Counted from the stretch's first letter, positions 14,846 to 23,517 are shown. The stretch: 25,482 nucleotides of DNA from an uncultured Clostridium sp. (GCA_900554815.1 USIO01000023.1:1-25482); one strand, 5' to 3'. A program made the numbers and translations. Notes: generated by a model from the letters alone, not told the origin.

Positions 14846-17140
14846 TTATTTTAAAATAATATTATATTCATATACATCAATACTTAATAGATTACTATTG
14901 TTTTTTTCATTTCTATAAATTGTAAAGTCTGTTTTGTTTTTTAAAACAAATTCAAATTTTTCACAGTCTAATAATACTTTATCAGAAACATTCATTCCCA
15001 TTGGTAGTGTTTTATTATAGTTATCATAATAAATGCAGTTAGTATAATAAATTGCTGGTACATTCTCTGGTAAGTTTACTTTAAATAATGTTACCTTTTC
15101 TTTGTTTACGGGAATAGTTTTTAATAGATTTTCAATATTTACATAGTAATAGTTATAGCCATACATAGCCATCTTATTTTTATCTGTAGCGATTTTATAA
15201 ATTGGCATATCTGTAATTGTCTTAGTTTTATTCATAGATTTATTTAAAAGCATCATTATTTTTTTTATTGTTTCTTTAAATTCTTTTATTTGTGTTTTTT
15301 CTGTAATATTTAAAATTTGATATAAATTTTTTTCTTTTTCTCTATGATGAGTATTTCCTAGTACTTTTATTTTTGTCTTATCTAGTGATATGTTACCAAA
15401 GATATCATAGTTTTGTGTTAATAGCAAGTGTTCTTGATTTTTTGATTCTTCCTTTAGTTCATTTAATATTTCTTCAATTATTTCGTCAACAACTTGTTTT
15501 TTATTTTTTAACATATTAATTATCTTTTCTAGTTTAGAGTCAAAAGCAAATATTGCATCCTGTTCCTCTTTCGTAAGGTTTTTTCTTTGTAGTCTGTCTA
15601 AGTTTTTTCCTAATTCTTCAAAGTCTTCATTATAGTCGAAAGCTTTACTTATTTTTTGTGTATTTACATTTTCTTCTTCCTTTTTTCCTTCATTTAAGCT
15701 TTTAACCTCATCTTTACTACTAAATTTCCAAAATTCGAATATACTTTTTTTATGACTATCTATTTCATCTATATATAGCTGAGCATTTTTTATTTTTTGA
15801 TTTAAATTTTTAATTTTTAATTGTAATGCTTCTGTGTCTAGCTGTATATTTTTCAGATCGTTTGATTTATTGTCATATGTAATTGCAATTATAATTAAGT
15901 CTTCAATTGTGTAGATATTTTGTTTATTTTCTATAATATTAATATCTTGTTCTTTTAACATGGATTTAGTTTCATTTTTTTGTTCTATTTGTATAAGTTC
16001 TTTATCTTTTTTTGTCTTTCTTTTAAAAAAGTATTTAACTTTTCCAATAAAAGTCTTTTTATATTCTAAATATGTACTAATTTCTTTTTGCTTTTCTAAG
16101 TATTCTTTTTCTTTTAGCTTTTCAGTTTCTTTTAATTTTTCAATTTTGTCTTTGGAAGACTGTATTTCTGTATTAATTTTTTTAGTTTCTAGTTTAAATT
16201 TTTCACATTCTGTTTTTATTAATTCAGGTAAATCTTCATATGAAATCTTTTTTGAATTATAATAAAAAATAATCTCTCCATTTTTATTAATTTTAGTAGA
16301 AAATTGGTAATACATTGGGAGTTCTGTTTGCAAAATAAATAATACTTTTAGTAGTTTATAAAATTTGTCTGCTATTTCTTTGTTTTCTAATTTTATTTTG
16401 TAAATTGATTGTATTTTATCATAGACATACGTTTTTCCAACAATTTCAATAATAGTATGTTTTTTTTGATCTGTAATTTCGTAAATGTTGGGCCAGTTTT
16501 TTGTAAATAACCATAAATATTTTTCAATGTCAATCGCTTCGTCTTTATTTAAAAGATTATATTGTCTTACACAGTTCACAATTGGCACATAAACTGTAGA
16601 TATTTCTTCTTTTTCATTACATTTTATTTGTTCTTTTAATAAATAAAAAAAAGTACTATATTCTGTTTCTTCTGTTGGAACTAGCATAAAATATTTATGT
16701 GAATATTCTGAATAATAAATTTGCCACAAATAATTTTTTTCGTATTTAACTAAGTTTGGTGTTTGGGTTTCAAATTCTTTTTGTACTTTTTCTACTTGTT
16801 CTATTTCTTCTATGGAAGTATTATTTAGCATATTTAAAAAAACTGCAAAGTTTTCTATATATTCTTCTTTTGTGGAATCTAGATACATGTATAGTGGCTT
16901 CGCCTTTGAATATTTTTCTTTTATATCTGTTAATCTGTTAGTTGGAGTTAGTAATATCTGTATTTGGTTAACAGGAACATACTGATACACAGTATATTCT
17001 CTGTCATTTAGTTGCCTAGATGGTCTAAATTCTAATTCTTTATAGTCTTTTATAAAGTCTGGTATGTTATTTAAGTTTAGTCCAATATATTTTAATTTAT
17101 TTTTTATCTCGTCTTTTTCTTCTTCTGTATTATTTATCAT
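14846..17140 (-). CDS. Uncharacterised 764-residue protein with central coiled coil
   Basis: I do not recognise a family. The N-terminal third looks globular and aromatic-rich, with repeated Y-x-x-Y/F patterns and a segment resembling K-Y-F-M-L-V-P-T-E-E. The middle (about 320-560) is dominated by Lys/Glu helices typical of long coiled coil, broken by a basic K-V-K-Y-F-F-K-R-K-T-K-K patch. The C-terminal 180 residues are again globular with many Tyr and Asn. There is no signal peptide or membrane helix, so it is probably cytoplasmic. ATG 17140 is chosen because GGAGG-ATATA precedes it; the ATG at 17152 overlaps that site. It is transcribed alone, divergent from the sortase, and ends at its own strong terminator. 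It could be a structural or stress-related protein; no function is claimed. Confidence 0.75.
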   Translation of the reverse strand: MINNTEEEKDEIKNKLKYIGLNLNNIPDFIKDYKELEFRPSRQLNDREYTVYQYVPVNQIQILLTPTNRLTDIKEKYSKAKPLYMYLDSTKEEYIENFAVFLNMLNNTSIEEIEQVEKVQKEFETQTPNLVKYEKNYLWQIYYSEYSHKYFMLVPTEETEYSTFFYLLKEQIKCNEKEEISTVYVPIVNCVRQYNLLNKDEAIDIEKYLWLFTKNWPNIYEITDQKKHTIIEIVGKTYVYDKIQSIYKIKLENKEIADKFYKLLKVLFILQTELPMYYQFSTKINKNGEIIFYYNSKKISYEDLPELIKTECEKFKLETKKINTEIQSSKDKIEKLKETEKLKEKEYLEKQKEISTYLEYKKTFIGKVKYFFKRKTKKDKELIQIEQKNETKSMLKEQDINIIENKQNIYTIEDLIIIAITYDNKSNDLKNIQLDTEALQLKIKNLNQKIKNAQLYIDEIDSHKKSIFEFWKFSSKDEVKSLNEGKKEEENVNTQKISKAFDYNEDFEELGKNLDRLQRKNLTKEEQDAIFAFDSKLEKIINMLKNKKQVVDEIIEEILNELKEESKNQEHLLLTQNYDIFGNISLDKTKIKVLGNTHHREKEKNLYQILNITEKTQIKEFKETIKKIMMLLNKSMNKTKTITDMPIYKIATDKNKMAMYGYNYYYVNIENLLKTIPVNKEKVTLFKVNLPENVPAIYYTNCIYYDNYNKTLPMGMNVSDKVLLDCEKFEFVLKNKTDFTIYRNEKNNSNLLSIDVYEYNIILK

Positions 17141-17183
17141 TATATCCTCCATTGATTATTTTCTATAAAATCAAATTTCTTAT

Positions 17184-17211
17184 ATTTTATCATAAAAATA
17201 AAATAATACAA
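17184..17211 (-). promoter_or_regulatory. Possible promoter of the 764-aa gene
   Basis: On the minus strand TTGTAT (17211-17206) and TAAAAT (17189-17184) are separated by 16 nt, and a ribosome site and start follow within 50 nt. The very A/T-rich context makes chance matches likely. Confidence 0.35.
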
Positions 17212-17268
17212 TATTTTTATTATTACATATTTCACTATTTTTTTGAAAATACTAAACTGGGTGATATT

Positions 17269-17874
17269 ATGAACCAAATTTTAATTATTCCTTGCAACTC
17301 AAGAAAAAGTATTTTTTTTAAAGTTGAATTAATTATTTCCATTTTAGTAATTATAGGGTGTATATCATATGTTCTTTTCTCTAATTTTTTTATAGATTCT
17401 TCTAATCAAGATCTTTTAAACAGTTATGAACTTGCAAAACTTTATGGAAATAATTCAATTATAGTTGGGCTTACAAATTCACCACAGATTATAGGTACTT
17501 TATCTATCCCTAAAATAGACATTCATTATCCAATTATTTCTCAGCTAAATGATGAGTTGTTAGATAAATCAATTTGTAAGTTTTATGGTCCTAATCCAAA
17601 TGAAATAGGTAATTTATGTATTGCCGGACACAATTATAATAATAATTCATTTTTTAGTAATTTAAATAAATTAAAAATCGGAGATAGTATTTTTATTGAA
17701 GATAATTTATCAAAAATTTTAGAATATAAAGTTTATAGAAAATATGAAACGCAATTTACAGATACAACTTGTACTTCTCAAGATACTTTTGGTAATAAAG
17801 AAATAACACTTGTTACTTGTAATAATTTAAATGGCAATAGAATTATTGTAAAAGCAATTAAGGCAAATGCATAA
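17269..17874 (+). CDS. Sortase (class D/E-like cysteine transpeptidase)
   Basis: The 201-residue protein is membrane-anchored by one N-terminal helix (about 20-38: V-E-L-I-I-S-I-L-V-I-I-G-C). The sortase domain begins I-G-T-L-S-I-P-K-I-D-I. The catalytic His is in C-I-A-G-H-N-Y, the catalytic Cys in I-T-L-V-T-C, and the Arg in N-R-I-I-V-K-A, so all three active-site residues are present. Sortases cut LPxTG-like signals and attach the protein to the cell wall or to a pilin. A GGGTGAT ribosome site supports ATG 17269; the open frame to 17152 is an unlikely extension. The next gene, convergent to it, encodes a protein with an LPKAG signal and is the obvious candidate substrate. Confidence 0.9.
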   Translation: MNQILIIPCNSRKSIFFKVELIISILVIIGCISYVLFSNFFIDSSNQDLLNSYELAKLYGNNSIIVGLTNSPQIIGTLSIPKIDIHYPIISQLNDELLDKSICKFYGPNPNEIGNLCIAGHNYNNNSFFSNLNKLKIGDSIFIEDNLSKILEYKVYRKYETQFTDTTCTSQDTFGNKEITLVTCNNLNGNRIIVKAIKANA

Positions 17875-17901
17875 TAAAATATTTTATAAAATTTCCATTA
17901 A

Positions 17902-17925
17902 AAAAAAGTGGAAGACCACTTTTTT
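17902..17925. terminator. Bidirectional terminator between the sortase and the LPKAG protein
   Basis: The 10-bp stem AAAAAAGTGG/CCACTTTTTT (17902-17911 and 17916-17925) has an AAGA loop. It sits between two convergent genes and overlaps the stop codon of the LPKAG gene. Confidence 0.85.
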
Positions 17926-18256
17926 ATTTTATATTATATTCTCTTATTTTTTTGTATGCATATATTGCCGAAATTCCAAATATAGTTGCAAGTACAATTG
18001 CGGATACATTTTGTGTTAATCCTGCTTTTGGTAAAGTATCAGCATTAGTAGTACTATTAGTTGTATTATTGTTAGTATTATTGTTGGTATTATTTTTATT
18101 TGTATTATTAGTATTATTTAATGTACTATTATTATTTGCATTTTCATCAATAATATTAACATAGGTATCGTCATCTGTTGCATTAACAATATTTGTCATC
18201 ATTATAATTAGAATGCCAATTATTGCAATTATTATTACATTTTTAATTTTCGACAT
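17924..18256 (-). CDS. Small Asn/Thr-rich cell-wall protein with LPKAG sortase signal
   Basis: The 110-residue secreted protein has an N-terminal signal peptide with a basic start (M-S-K-I-K-N) and a hydrophobic core ending near N-A-T-D. A short acidic stretch and an Asn/Thr-rich low-complexity spacer of about 40 residues follow. It ends with the sorting signal T-L-P-K-A-G, a hydrophobic helix (V-S-A-I-V-L-A-T-I-F-G-I-S-A-I-Y-A-Y) and a basic tail. There is no other domain, so it may be a surface stalk or a minor wall protein. The ATG at 18256 has an AAGGAGAG ribosome site. The convergent neighbouring sortase is its likely partner. The spacer is encoded by a degenerate repeat that could change length. 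Confidence 0.85.
   Translation of the reverse strand: MSKIKNVIIIAIIGILIIMMTNIVNATDDDTYVNIIDENANNNSTLNNTNNTNKNNTNNNTNNNTTNSTTNADTLPKAGLTQNVSAIVLATIFGISAIYAYKKIREYNIK
18034..18140 (-). repeat. Degenerate trinucleotide repeat encoding the Asn/Thr spacer
   Basis: The coding strand is a run of AAT/AAC and ACT/ACA codons that gives N-N-T-N-N-T-like residues. Low complexity makes the length prone to slippage in multiples of three, which would vary spacer length without breaking the frame. Confidence 0.6.
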
Positions 18257-18314
18257 GATTTTCTCTCCTTCTTCTTTAAAATCTTTTAACTTTAGTATAT
18301 ATAGTTCTTGTATA

Positions 18315-18343
18315 TTTATACTATATTTTTTTATATTTTGCAA
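18315..18343 (-). promoter_or_regulatory. Promoter of the LPKAG protein gene
   Basis: On the minus strand TTGCAA (18343-18338) and TATAAA (18320-18315) are separated by exactly 17 nt, about 60 nt before the ATG. Both hexamers are good matches. Confidence 0.6.
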
Positions 18344-18373
18344 TAGTTTCCATATTACATTTATGTTACAAAA

Positions 18374-19465
18374 TTATACATTAAATCTAAATAAGGCAAT
18401 ATCTCCCTCTTGCATTACATATTCTTTACCTTCTGAACGGAGCAACCCTTTTTCTTTTGCATTTGTAATAGAGCCCTCTCGTACTAAATCGTCATAAGAT
18501 ACAATTTCTGCTCTAATAAATCCTTTTTGAATATCTGTGTGTATTTTTCCTGCTGCTTCTGGAGCTTTTGTTCCTATTTTAATAGTCCAAGCCCTTACTT
18601 CTGGTTCACCAGCTGTTAAAAAAGACATTAGTCCAAGCAGTTTATAACTTGCCTTAATTACTTTATCTAATCCAGATTCATTTAAACCTAATTCTTTTAG
18701 CATTTCTTTTTTATCTTCTTCATCTAAAATTGTTAATTCTTCTTCAATTTTTACACAAAGTGGAATTACTTGGGCATTTTCGTTACTAACATACTCTTCC
18801 AATTTTTTTACATTTTTATCATTTTCTACATTAGATAATTGTTCTTCTGAAACATTAGCAATATACAAAATTGGTTTTAAAGTTAATAATAAGATTTCTT
18901 TTATTAGTTCTTTTTCCTCTTCTTCCAGTTTAATACTTCTTGCTGGTTTACCTTCTTCTAATGCATTTTTTATTTTTTCTAGTACATTTAGTTCTAATTG
19001 ATATTTTTTATCTGCTTTTAGCATTTTTTTTACTCTTTCAATACGTTTTTCTAATGTTTCTAAATCTGCTAAGATTAGTTCTAAATTAATAATTTCAACA
19101 TCTCTTACCGAATCAATTGAGCCTTCTACATGTGTTATATTAGAGTTTTCAAAACATCTTACCACTTCACAAATAGCGTCTACTTCTCTAATATGAGATA
19201 GGAATTTATTACCTAGTCCTTCTCCTTTACTTGCTCCTTTTACTAGTCCTGCAATGTCAACAAATTCAACAACGGCTGGAGTTGTTTTTTTAGCATTATA
19301 TATTTTAGTTAATACTTCCAATCTTTCATCTGGAACAGGAACTATTCCTACATTTGGTTCTATTGTGCAAAACGGATAATTAGCACATTCAGCTCCAGCA
19401 TTTGTAATTGCATTAAATAAAGTACTTTTTCCAACATTAGGCAAACCCACAATTCCTATTTTCAT
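18374..19465 (-). CDS. ychF: Ribosome-binding ATPase/GTPase YchF (Obg family)
   Basis: The 363-residue protein is the conserved YchF/OLA1 P-loop NTPase that binds ribosomes and prefers ATP in studied members. G1 is G-L-P-N-V-G-K-S-T near the N-terminus, followed by N-Y-P-F-C-T-I-E-P-N-V-G, the D-I-A-G-L-V-K-G-A-S G3 block, a coiled-coil insertion (about 130-200), and a C-terminal TGS-like domain ending E-G-D-I-A-L-F-R-F-N-V. The start at 19465 follows a GAGGAC ribosome site; the ATG at 19489 would add only eight residues ahead of the conserved M-K-I-G-I-V-G. Length equals the usual 363. Confidence 0.96.
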   Translation of the reverse strand: MKIGIVGLPNVGKSTLFNAITNAGAECANYPFCTIEPNVGIVPVPDERLEVLTKIYNAKKTTPAVVEFVDIAGLVKGASKGEGLGNKFLSHIREVDAICEVVRCFENSNITHVEGSIDSVRDVEIINLELILADLETLEKRIERVKKMLKADKKYQLELNVLEKIKNALEEGKPARSIKLEEEEKELIKEILLLTLKPILYIANVSEEQLSNVENDKNVKKLEEYVSNENAQVIPLCVKIEEELTILDEEDKKEMLKELGLNESGLDKVIKASYKLLGLMSFLTAGEPEVRAWTIKIGTKAPEAAGKIHTDIQKGFIRAEIVSYDDLVREGSITNAKEKGLLRSEGKEYVMQEGDIALFRFNV

Positions 19466-19508
19466 ATTTTGTCCTCTTTTCTTTTTCACAAATATTTTTA
19501 TGTTAATG

Positions 19509-19536
19509 AGTATATCATATTTTAAATAATTTGCAA
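19509..19536 (-). promoter_or_regulatory. Promoter of ychF
   Basis: On the minus strand TTGCAA (19536-19531) and TATACT (19514-19509) are separated by 16 nt, about 45 nt before the chosen start. Quality is reasonable for this genome. Confidence 0.5.
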
Positions 19537-19728
19537 CTAATTATTAAATAAAATACAATCCAAATGGATTACATTTTACACTTTGAGCAAGCTACATACA
19601 AGTTACGAACTCTTTATTTTCTTCCATGAACTCACTCCCCGAATATGTTACAAATAATATAAACATCTATTTGTGCTTACTAAGAATTTATTTATATTTT
19701 ATATAAAAAGTTCTACTATGCAGAAAAA

Positions 19729-19768
19729 AAGAGAGTTATTAAAAACTTTCATTTATAATATCTCTCTT
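19729..19768 (-). terminator. Terminator downstream of tRNA-Thr
   Basis: On the minus strand the arms AAGAGAG (19768-19762) and CTCTCTT (19735-19729) run straight into a T-tract (19730-19724). An inner TATT/AATA pairing extends the stem. It lies about 55 nt after the tRNA. The rest of the 334-nt interval 19490-19823 holds the ychF promoter and otherwise nothing I can identify. Confidence 0.55.
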
Positions 19769-19823
19769 AACTTTTCTGAACACCGTGTTGAAATTTCTTT
19801 ATTTTCACAGGAGTTCGCAAATA

Positions 19824-19899
19824 TGGAGCTTCCAGCCGGAATTGAACCGGCGACCCCAGCCTTACCATGGCTGTGCTCTACCTACTGAGCTATAGAAGC
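19824..19899 (-). tRNA. tRNA-Thr (anticodon GGT)
   Basis: The cloverleaf is complete on the minus strand. The acceptor stem pairs GCTTCTA with TGGAAGC. The D arm is GCTC...GAGC. The anticodon arm is CAGCC-ATGGTAA-GGCTG with anticodon GGT. The variable loop is GGGTC, the T arm is GCCGG-TTCAATT-CCGGC, and CCA is encoded at 19826-19824. Length is 76 nt. It stands alone between sigH and ychF. Confidence 0.97.
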
Positions 19900-19905
19900 A
19901 TATAT

Positions 19906-19932
19906 TAGGAAAATTTAGAGAAAATTTTCCTA
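19906..19932. terminator. Weak hairpin between sigH and tRNA-Thr
   Basis: The 11-bp perfect arms TAGGAAAATTT (19906-19916) and AAATTTTCCTA (19922-19932) flank a 5-nt loop, 16 nt after the sigH stop. There is no T-tract, so termination is uncertain; it may mark an RNA-processing boundary before the tRNA. Confidence 0.45.
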
Positions 19933-19947
19933 TATATTCTATTTATT

Positions 19948-20599
19948 TTAAAATTTTTCATCTTGTAGTATGCTTCTTGCAGCTTTTTTTCGTATTCTTT
20001 GAATTGCATTGTCAATAGATTTCACTGGTGCATCCAATTTTTCTGCAATTATACTATAGCTTTCTCCGCAATGCATATCTATGTAAAACTTTTTTTTCAA
20101 AGTCACTTAAATTAGTATCTATTTTATCTTCTACTAGTTTATAATATTCTTTTCTAGTGATTGTGTCTAGTGGATCTTCTACTGTATTTGAATCAAAAAT
20201 GTCCATCATTGTAGAATCTTCGTCTTGAACATATGCTGCATTATTTAATGATACATAAGAATTTAATGGTTGGTGCTTTTGCCTATTTGATGTTTTTATT
20301 GCAGTAATTAATTGTCTTTCAATGCAAAGATTAGCAAAAGATTTAAATGAACTTTCTTTCTCATTATTATAATTTTTAATAGCTTTAAATAATCCTATCA
20401 TTCCTTCTTGGAAAATATCTTCTTTTTCTGCACCAACTATAAAGTACTTGCTAATTTTCATATTTACAAGTTCTTTATAGCGTTTCAATAGAAGTTCTAA
20501 TGCTTCTTGGTTTCCATGATTTGCAAGTTCTGCTAATTCTTCATCAGAACTATTTTTTAAGCTTATATTAAAGGTCTGAAAAAAATTATTACTGCTCAT
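19948..20599 (-). CDS. sigH: RNA polymerase sigma factor SigH-like, interrupted by a CGG +1 frameshift
   Basis: Read in two frames this gives 216 residues, close to Bacillus SigH (218). Region 2 is complete (K-E-D-I-F-Q-E-G-M-I-G-L-F-K-A-I and F-K-S-F-A-N-L-C-I-E-R-Q-L-I-T-A-I). Region 4 begins S-D-F-E-K-K-V-L-H-R-Y-A-L. There the zero frame reads CGG (codon 178) and stops three codons later. Skipping the C of CGGA (20068-20065) gives G-E-S-Y-S-I-I-A-E-K-L, then V-K-S-I-D-N-A-I-Q-R-I-R-K-K, exactly the SigH helix-turn-helix with its conserved Gly. Without the shift, -35 recognition would be lost. SigH-type factors control stationary-phase, competence or sporulation genes. An AGGAGG lies 14 nt before the ATG, unusually far. 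A sequencing error is possible. Confidence 0.85.
20065..20068 (-). other. CGGA recoding candidate site in sigH
   Basis: The zero-frame codons are GCA-TTG-CGG-AGA. The productive reading is GCA-TTG-(C)GGA-GAA, placing Gly where SigH proteins have the conserved Gly of V-L-x-x-Y-x-x-G-x-S-Y. Confidence 0.65.
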
Positions 20600-20776
20600 A
20601 AAGATTTACGTTACCTCCTGATGAATTATACTGTAAAAGTTTTAGTTTTAATGAGAAACATGTCAAAGTCGCTTTTTTTCATTATCTGTATTATATTTGC
20701 TAATATTGTTGATGTCAATAGGTTTTTTAGATTTTTAGGTGAATTTTCAATGTTTTGTTATTGTTTTCCTAAAATA

Positions 20777-20817
20777 TATAAATATTCCCTCAGTATACTA
20801 ATGAGGGAATATTTATA
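20777..20817. terminator. 16-bp hairpin terminator downstream of ppdK
   Basis: The perfect arms 20777-20792 and 20802-20817 flank a 9-nt loop, with a GAGGG/CCCTC core next to the loop. It starts 12 nt after the ppdK stop. Confidence 0.75.
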
Positions 20818-20828
20818 TTTATTATATT

Positions 20829-23456
20829 TTATTTTCTTGGATTTTTAATTGCGGCTTGAGCAGCAGCTAATCTTGCTATTGGTACTCTAAATGGTGAACA
20901 AGATACATAAGTTAATCCAATATTATGGCAGAATTCAACTGTTGCTGGGTTTCCACCATGTTCTCCACAGATTCCCAAGTGGATATTTGGTCTTGTCTTT
21001 CTTCCTAACTCAGCAGCCATTTTAACTAATTTTCCAACTCCAACTTGATCTAATTTTACAAATGGGTCTGATTCATAAATTTTCTTTTCGTAATAGTCAC
21101 CTAAAAATTTACCTGCATCATCACGGCTGAATCCAAATGTCATTTGTGTTAAGTCATTTGTACCAAATGAGAAGAATTCAGCTTCTTCTGCAATCTCGTC
21201 AGCAGTTAGTGCTGCCCTTGGGATTTCAATCATAGTTCCTACATGGTAATCAAGTTTTACTCCAGCTTCTGCAATTACTTTGTCTGCTGTTTTTGTTACT
21301 ATGTCTTTAACATATTTTAATTCTTTTACTTCTCCAACAAGTGGAATCATGATTTCTGGAGTTACATTCATTCCTTCTTTATTTACATTTATAGCAGCTT
21401 CAATAACAGCTCTTGTTTGCATTTCTGCAATTTCTGGGAAAGTAACAGCTAAACGGCATCCACGGTGTCCCATCATTGGATTAAATTCATGTAATCCTTC
21501 TACTACATTTTTTAGTTCTTCAAATGTTAATCCCATTTCTTTTGCTAAAGTTTTAATGTCTTCATCTTCGTGTGGTAAGAACTCATGTAATGGTGGATCT
21601 AAGAAACGAATTGTTACTGGGTATCCTTTCATTTCTCTATATAATCCTTCAAAATCTCCTCTTTGCATTGGAAGAATTTTTGCTAATGCTTTTGCTCTTT
21701 GTTCAGGTGTTTTTGATACAATCATTTCACGAATTGCTGCAATTCTATCTGGTGCAAAGAACATATGCTCTGTTCTACAAAGACCTATACCTTGTGCACC
21801 AAAATTGTATGCTTGTTTTGCATCTTTTGGTGTATCTGCATTTGTTCTTACTTCTAGTTGTCTATATTGATCAGCCCATCCCATTAATTTTGCAAAGTTT
21901 CCAGTTACAGATGCGTCAACTGTTGGAATTTTTTCTCCATATACATTACCAGTAGATCCATCCAAAGAAATATATTCTCCTTCTGTTACTTTTCTTCCAT
22001 CTGGTAATATAAAATATTTTTCCTCTTCATTAACTGTAATTTCTCCGCAACCGGCTACACAGCATGTCCCCATACCACGTGCAACAACGGCTGCATGTGA
22101 TGTCATACCGCCTCTTACTGTTAATACACCTTTACAAACATTCATTCCTTCAATATCTTCTGGAGAAGTTTCTAGTCTAACTAAAACTAATTCTTTTTCT
22201 CCAGCATTATGTAATTCAACAGCTCTGTCTGCTGTAAATACAACTTTTCCTGCAGCAGCTCCTGGTGAAGCAGCTAATCCTTTTGCAACTATTTTTGCAG
22301 CTTTTAATGCTGATGCATCAAAATTTGGATGTAACAATTGGTCTAATTGATTTGGTTCAACTCTTAAAACAGCTTCTTTTTCATCAATCATGCCTTCTTC
22401 AACTAAGTCAACTGCTATTTTTAATGCAGCATTTGCTGTTCTTTTTCCATTTCTTGTTTGTAAGAAGAATAATTTTCCTGCTTCAATTGTAAATTCCATA
22501 TCTTGCATATCTTTAAAATGATTCTCTAGTTTGTGTGCACATTCTACAAATTGTTTATAAGCTTCTGGGTTTACTTTTTCAAGAGTTTCAATGTGTTGTG
22601 GGGTTCTAATTCCTGCAACAACATCTTCTCCTTGTGCATTCATTAAATATTCTCCAAATATTTTGTTTTCTCCTGTTGCTGGATTTCTTGTAAAAGCAAC
22701 GCCTGTACCACAATCGTCTCCCATGTTTCCAAAAACCATTTCTTGTACATTTACTGCTGTTCCCCAACTGCCTGGGATGTCGTTTAATCTTCTATAAGTA
22801 ATTGCTCTTGCATTGTTCCAACTTCTAAATACTGCCTTTACAGCTTCCATTAGTTGTACTCTAGAGTCTTGTGGAAATTCTTCACCTTTTTGTGTTTTAT
22901 AAATTCCTTTAAAAGTAGAAACTAACTCTTTTAAGTCTGAAGCTGTTAGTTCAGTATCTAGTTTAACACCTTTTTTCTCTTTCATTTCATCAATTGCTTT
23001 TTCAAATAAAGGTTTTGGTATTTCCATAACAACATCAGAAAACATTTGAATAAATCTTCTATAACTGTCATATGCAAATCTTTCATTTTTTGATGCGATT
23101 GTTTTTAATACTTGGTCGTTTAAACCTAAATTTAAAATTGTATCCATCATTCCAGGCATAGAAGCTCTAGCCCCTGAACGAACAGACACTAATAATGGTT
23201 TTTCTAAATCTCCTAATTTTTTTCCTGTCATTTCTTCTAGTTTCTTTAAAGATTCAAAAATTTCAGTTTCAATTTCTGAACTAATTTTTTCTCCATCTTC
23301 ATAGTATTTTGTACATGCTTCTGTTGTAACTGTGAATCCTTGTGGAATTGGTAAACCAAGAGCCGTCATTTCCGCAAGGTTTGCTCCTTTTCCTCCTAAT
23401 AATTCACGCATTTTTGCATTTCCTTCTTTGAAAAGGTATACATACTTTTGACTCAT
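20829..23456 (-). CDS. ppdK: Pyruvate, phosphate dikinase
   Basis: The 875-residue enzyme interconverts pyruvate, ATP and phosphate with phosphoenolpyruvate, AMP and pyrophosphate, common in anaerobes that use a pyrophosphate-linked glycolysis. The N-terminal nucleotide-binding domain begins G-G-K-G-A-N-L-A-E-M (21-30) and has S-V-R-S-G-A-R-A-S-M-P-G-M-M (91-104). The phosphohistidine domain has G-G-M-T-S-H-A-A-V-V-A-R-G with catalytic His454. The C-terminal TIM barrel has the metal and substrate segments G-L-C-R-T-E-H-M-F and G-I-C-G-E-H-G-G with its catalytic Cys. Length is typical (about 875). A strong AAGGAGG site precedes the ATG, and a separate promoter (23518-23546) indicates a single-gene unit. 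Confidence 0.97.
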   Translation of the reverse strand: MSQKYVYLFKEGNAKMRELLGGKGANLAEMTALGLPIPQGFTVTTEACTKYYEDGEKISSEIETEIFESLKKLEEMTGKKLGDLEKPLLVSVRSGARASMPGMMDTILNLGLNDQVLKTIASKNERFAYDSYRRFIQMFSDVVMEIPKPLFEKAIDEMKEKKGVKLDTELTASDLKELVSTFKGIYKTQKGEEFPQDSRVQLMEAVKAVFRSWNNARAITYRRLNDIPGSWGTAVNVQEMVFGNMGDDCGTGVAFTRNPATGENKIFGEYLMNAQGEDVVAGIRTPQHIETLEKVNPEAYKQFVECAHKLENHFKDMQDMEFTIEAGKLFFLQTRNGKRTANAALKIAVDLVEEGMIDEKEAVLRVEPNQLDQLLHPNFDASALKAAKIVAKGLAASPGAAAGKVVFTADRAVELHNAGEKELVLVRLETSPEDIEGMNVCKGVLTVRGGMTSHAAVVARGMGTCCVAGCGEITVNEEEKYFILPDGRKVTEGEYISLDGSTGNVYGEKIPTVDASVTGNFAKLMGWADQYRQLEVRTNADTPKDAKQAYNFGAQGIGLCRTEHMFFAPDRIAAIREMIVSKTPEQRAKALAKILPMQRGDFEGLYREMKGYPVTIRFLDPPLHEFLPHEDEDIKTLAKEMGLTFEELKNVVEGLHEFNPMMGHRGCRLAVTFPEIAEMQTRAVIEAAINVNKEGMNVTPEIMIPLVGEVKELKYVKDIVTKTADKVIAEAGVKLDYHVGTMIEIPRAALTADEIAEEAEFFSFGTNDLTQMTFGFSRDDAGKFLGDYYEKKIYESDPFVKLDQVGVGKLVKMAAELGRKTRPNIHLGICGEHGGNPATVEFCHNIGLTYVSCSPFRVPIARLAAAQAAIKNPRK

Positions 23457-23517
23457 AAAAAAACCTCCTTAAAATTTATGTGATTTTAAATTTGAACTAA
23501 CTCAAAAATACTTTGTT

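Noticed and set aside
19673..19888. A plus-strand ORF running into the tRNA-Thr region
   Set aside because: It reads through the complement of the tRNA gene and has no ribosome site; it is spurious.
20089..20098. A run of eight A in sigH as the cause of the frameshift (homopolymer error or slippage)
   Set aside because: Repair at the A-run also opens the frame but gives F-Y-I-D-M-H-C before the conserved Gly, whereas repair at CGG keeps V-L-x-x-Y, which matches SigH proteins. The CGG site also matches the other two broken genes.
21280..21870. A 196-residue plus-strand ORF inside ppdK
   Set aside because: It is the antisense shadow of a well-conserved ppdK segment and has no ribosome site or recognisable domain.
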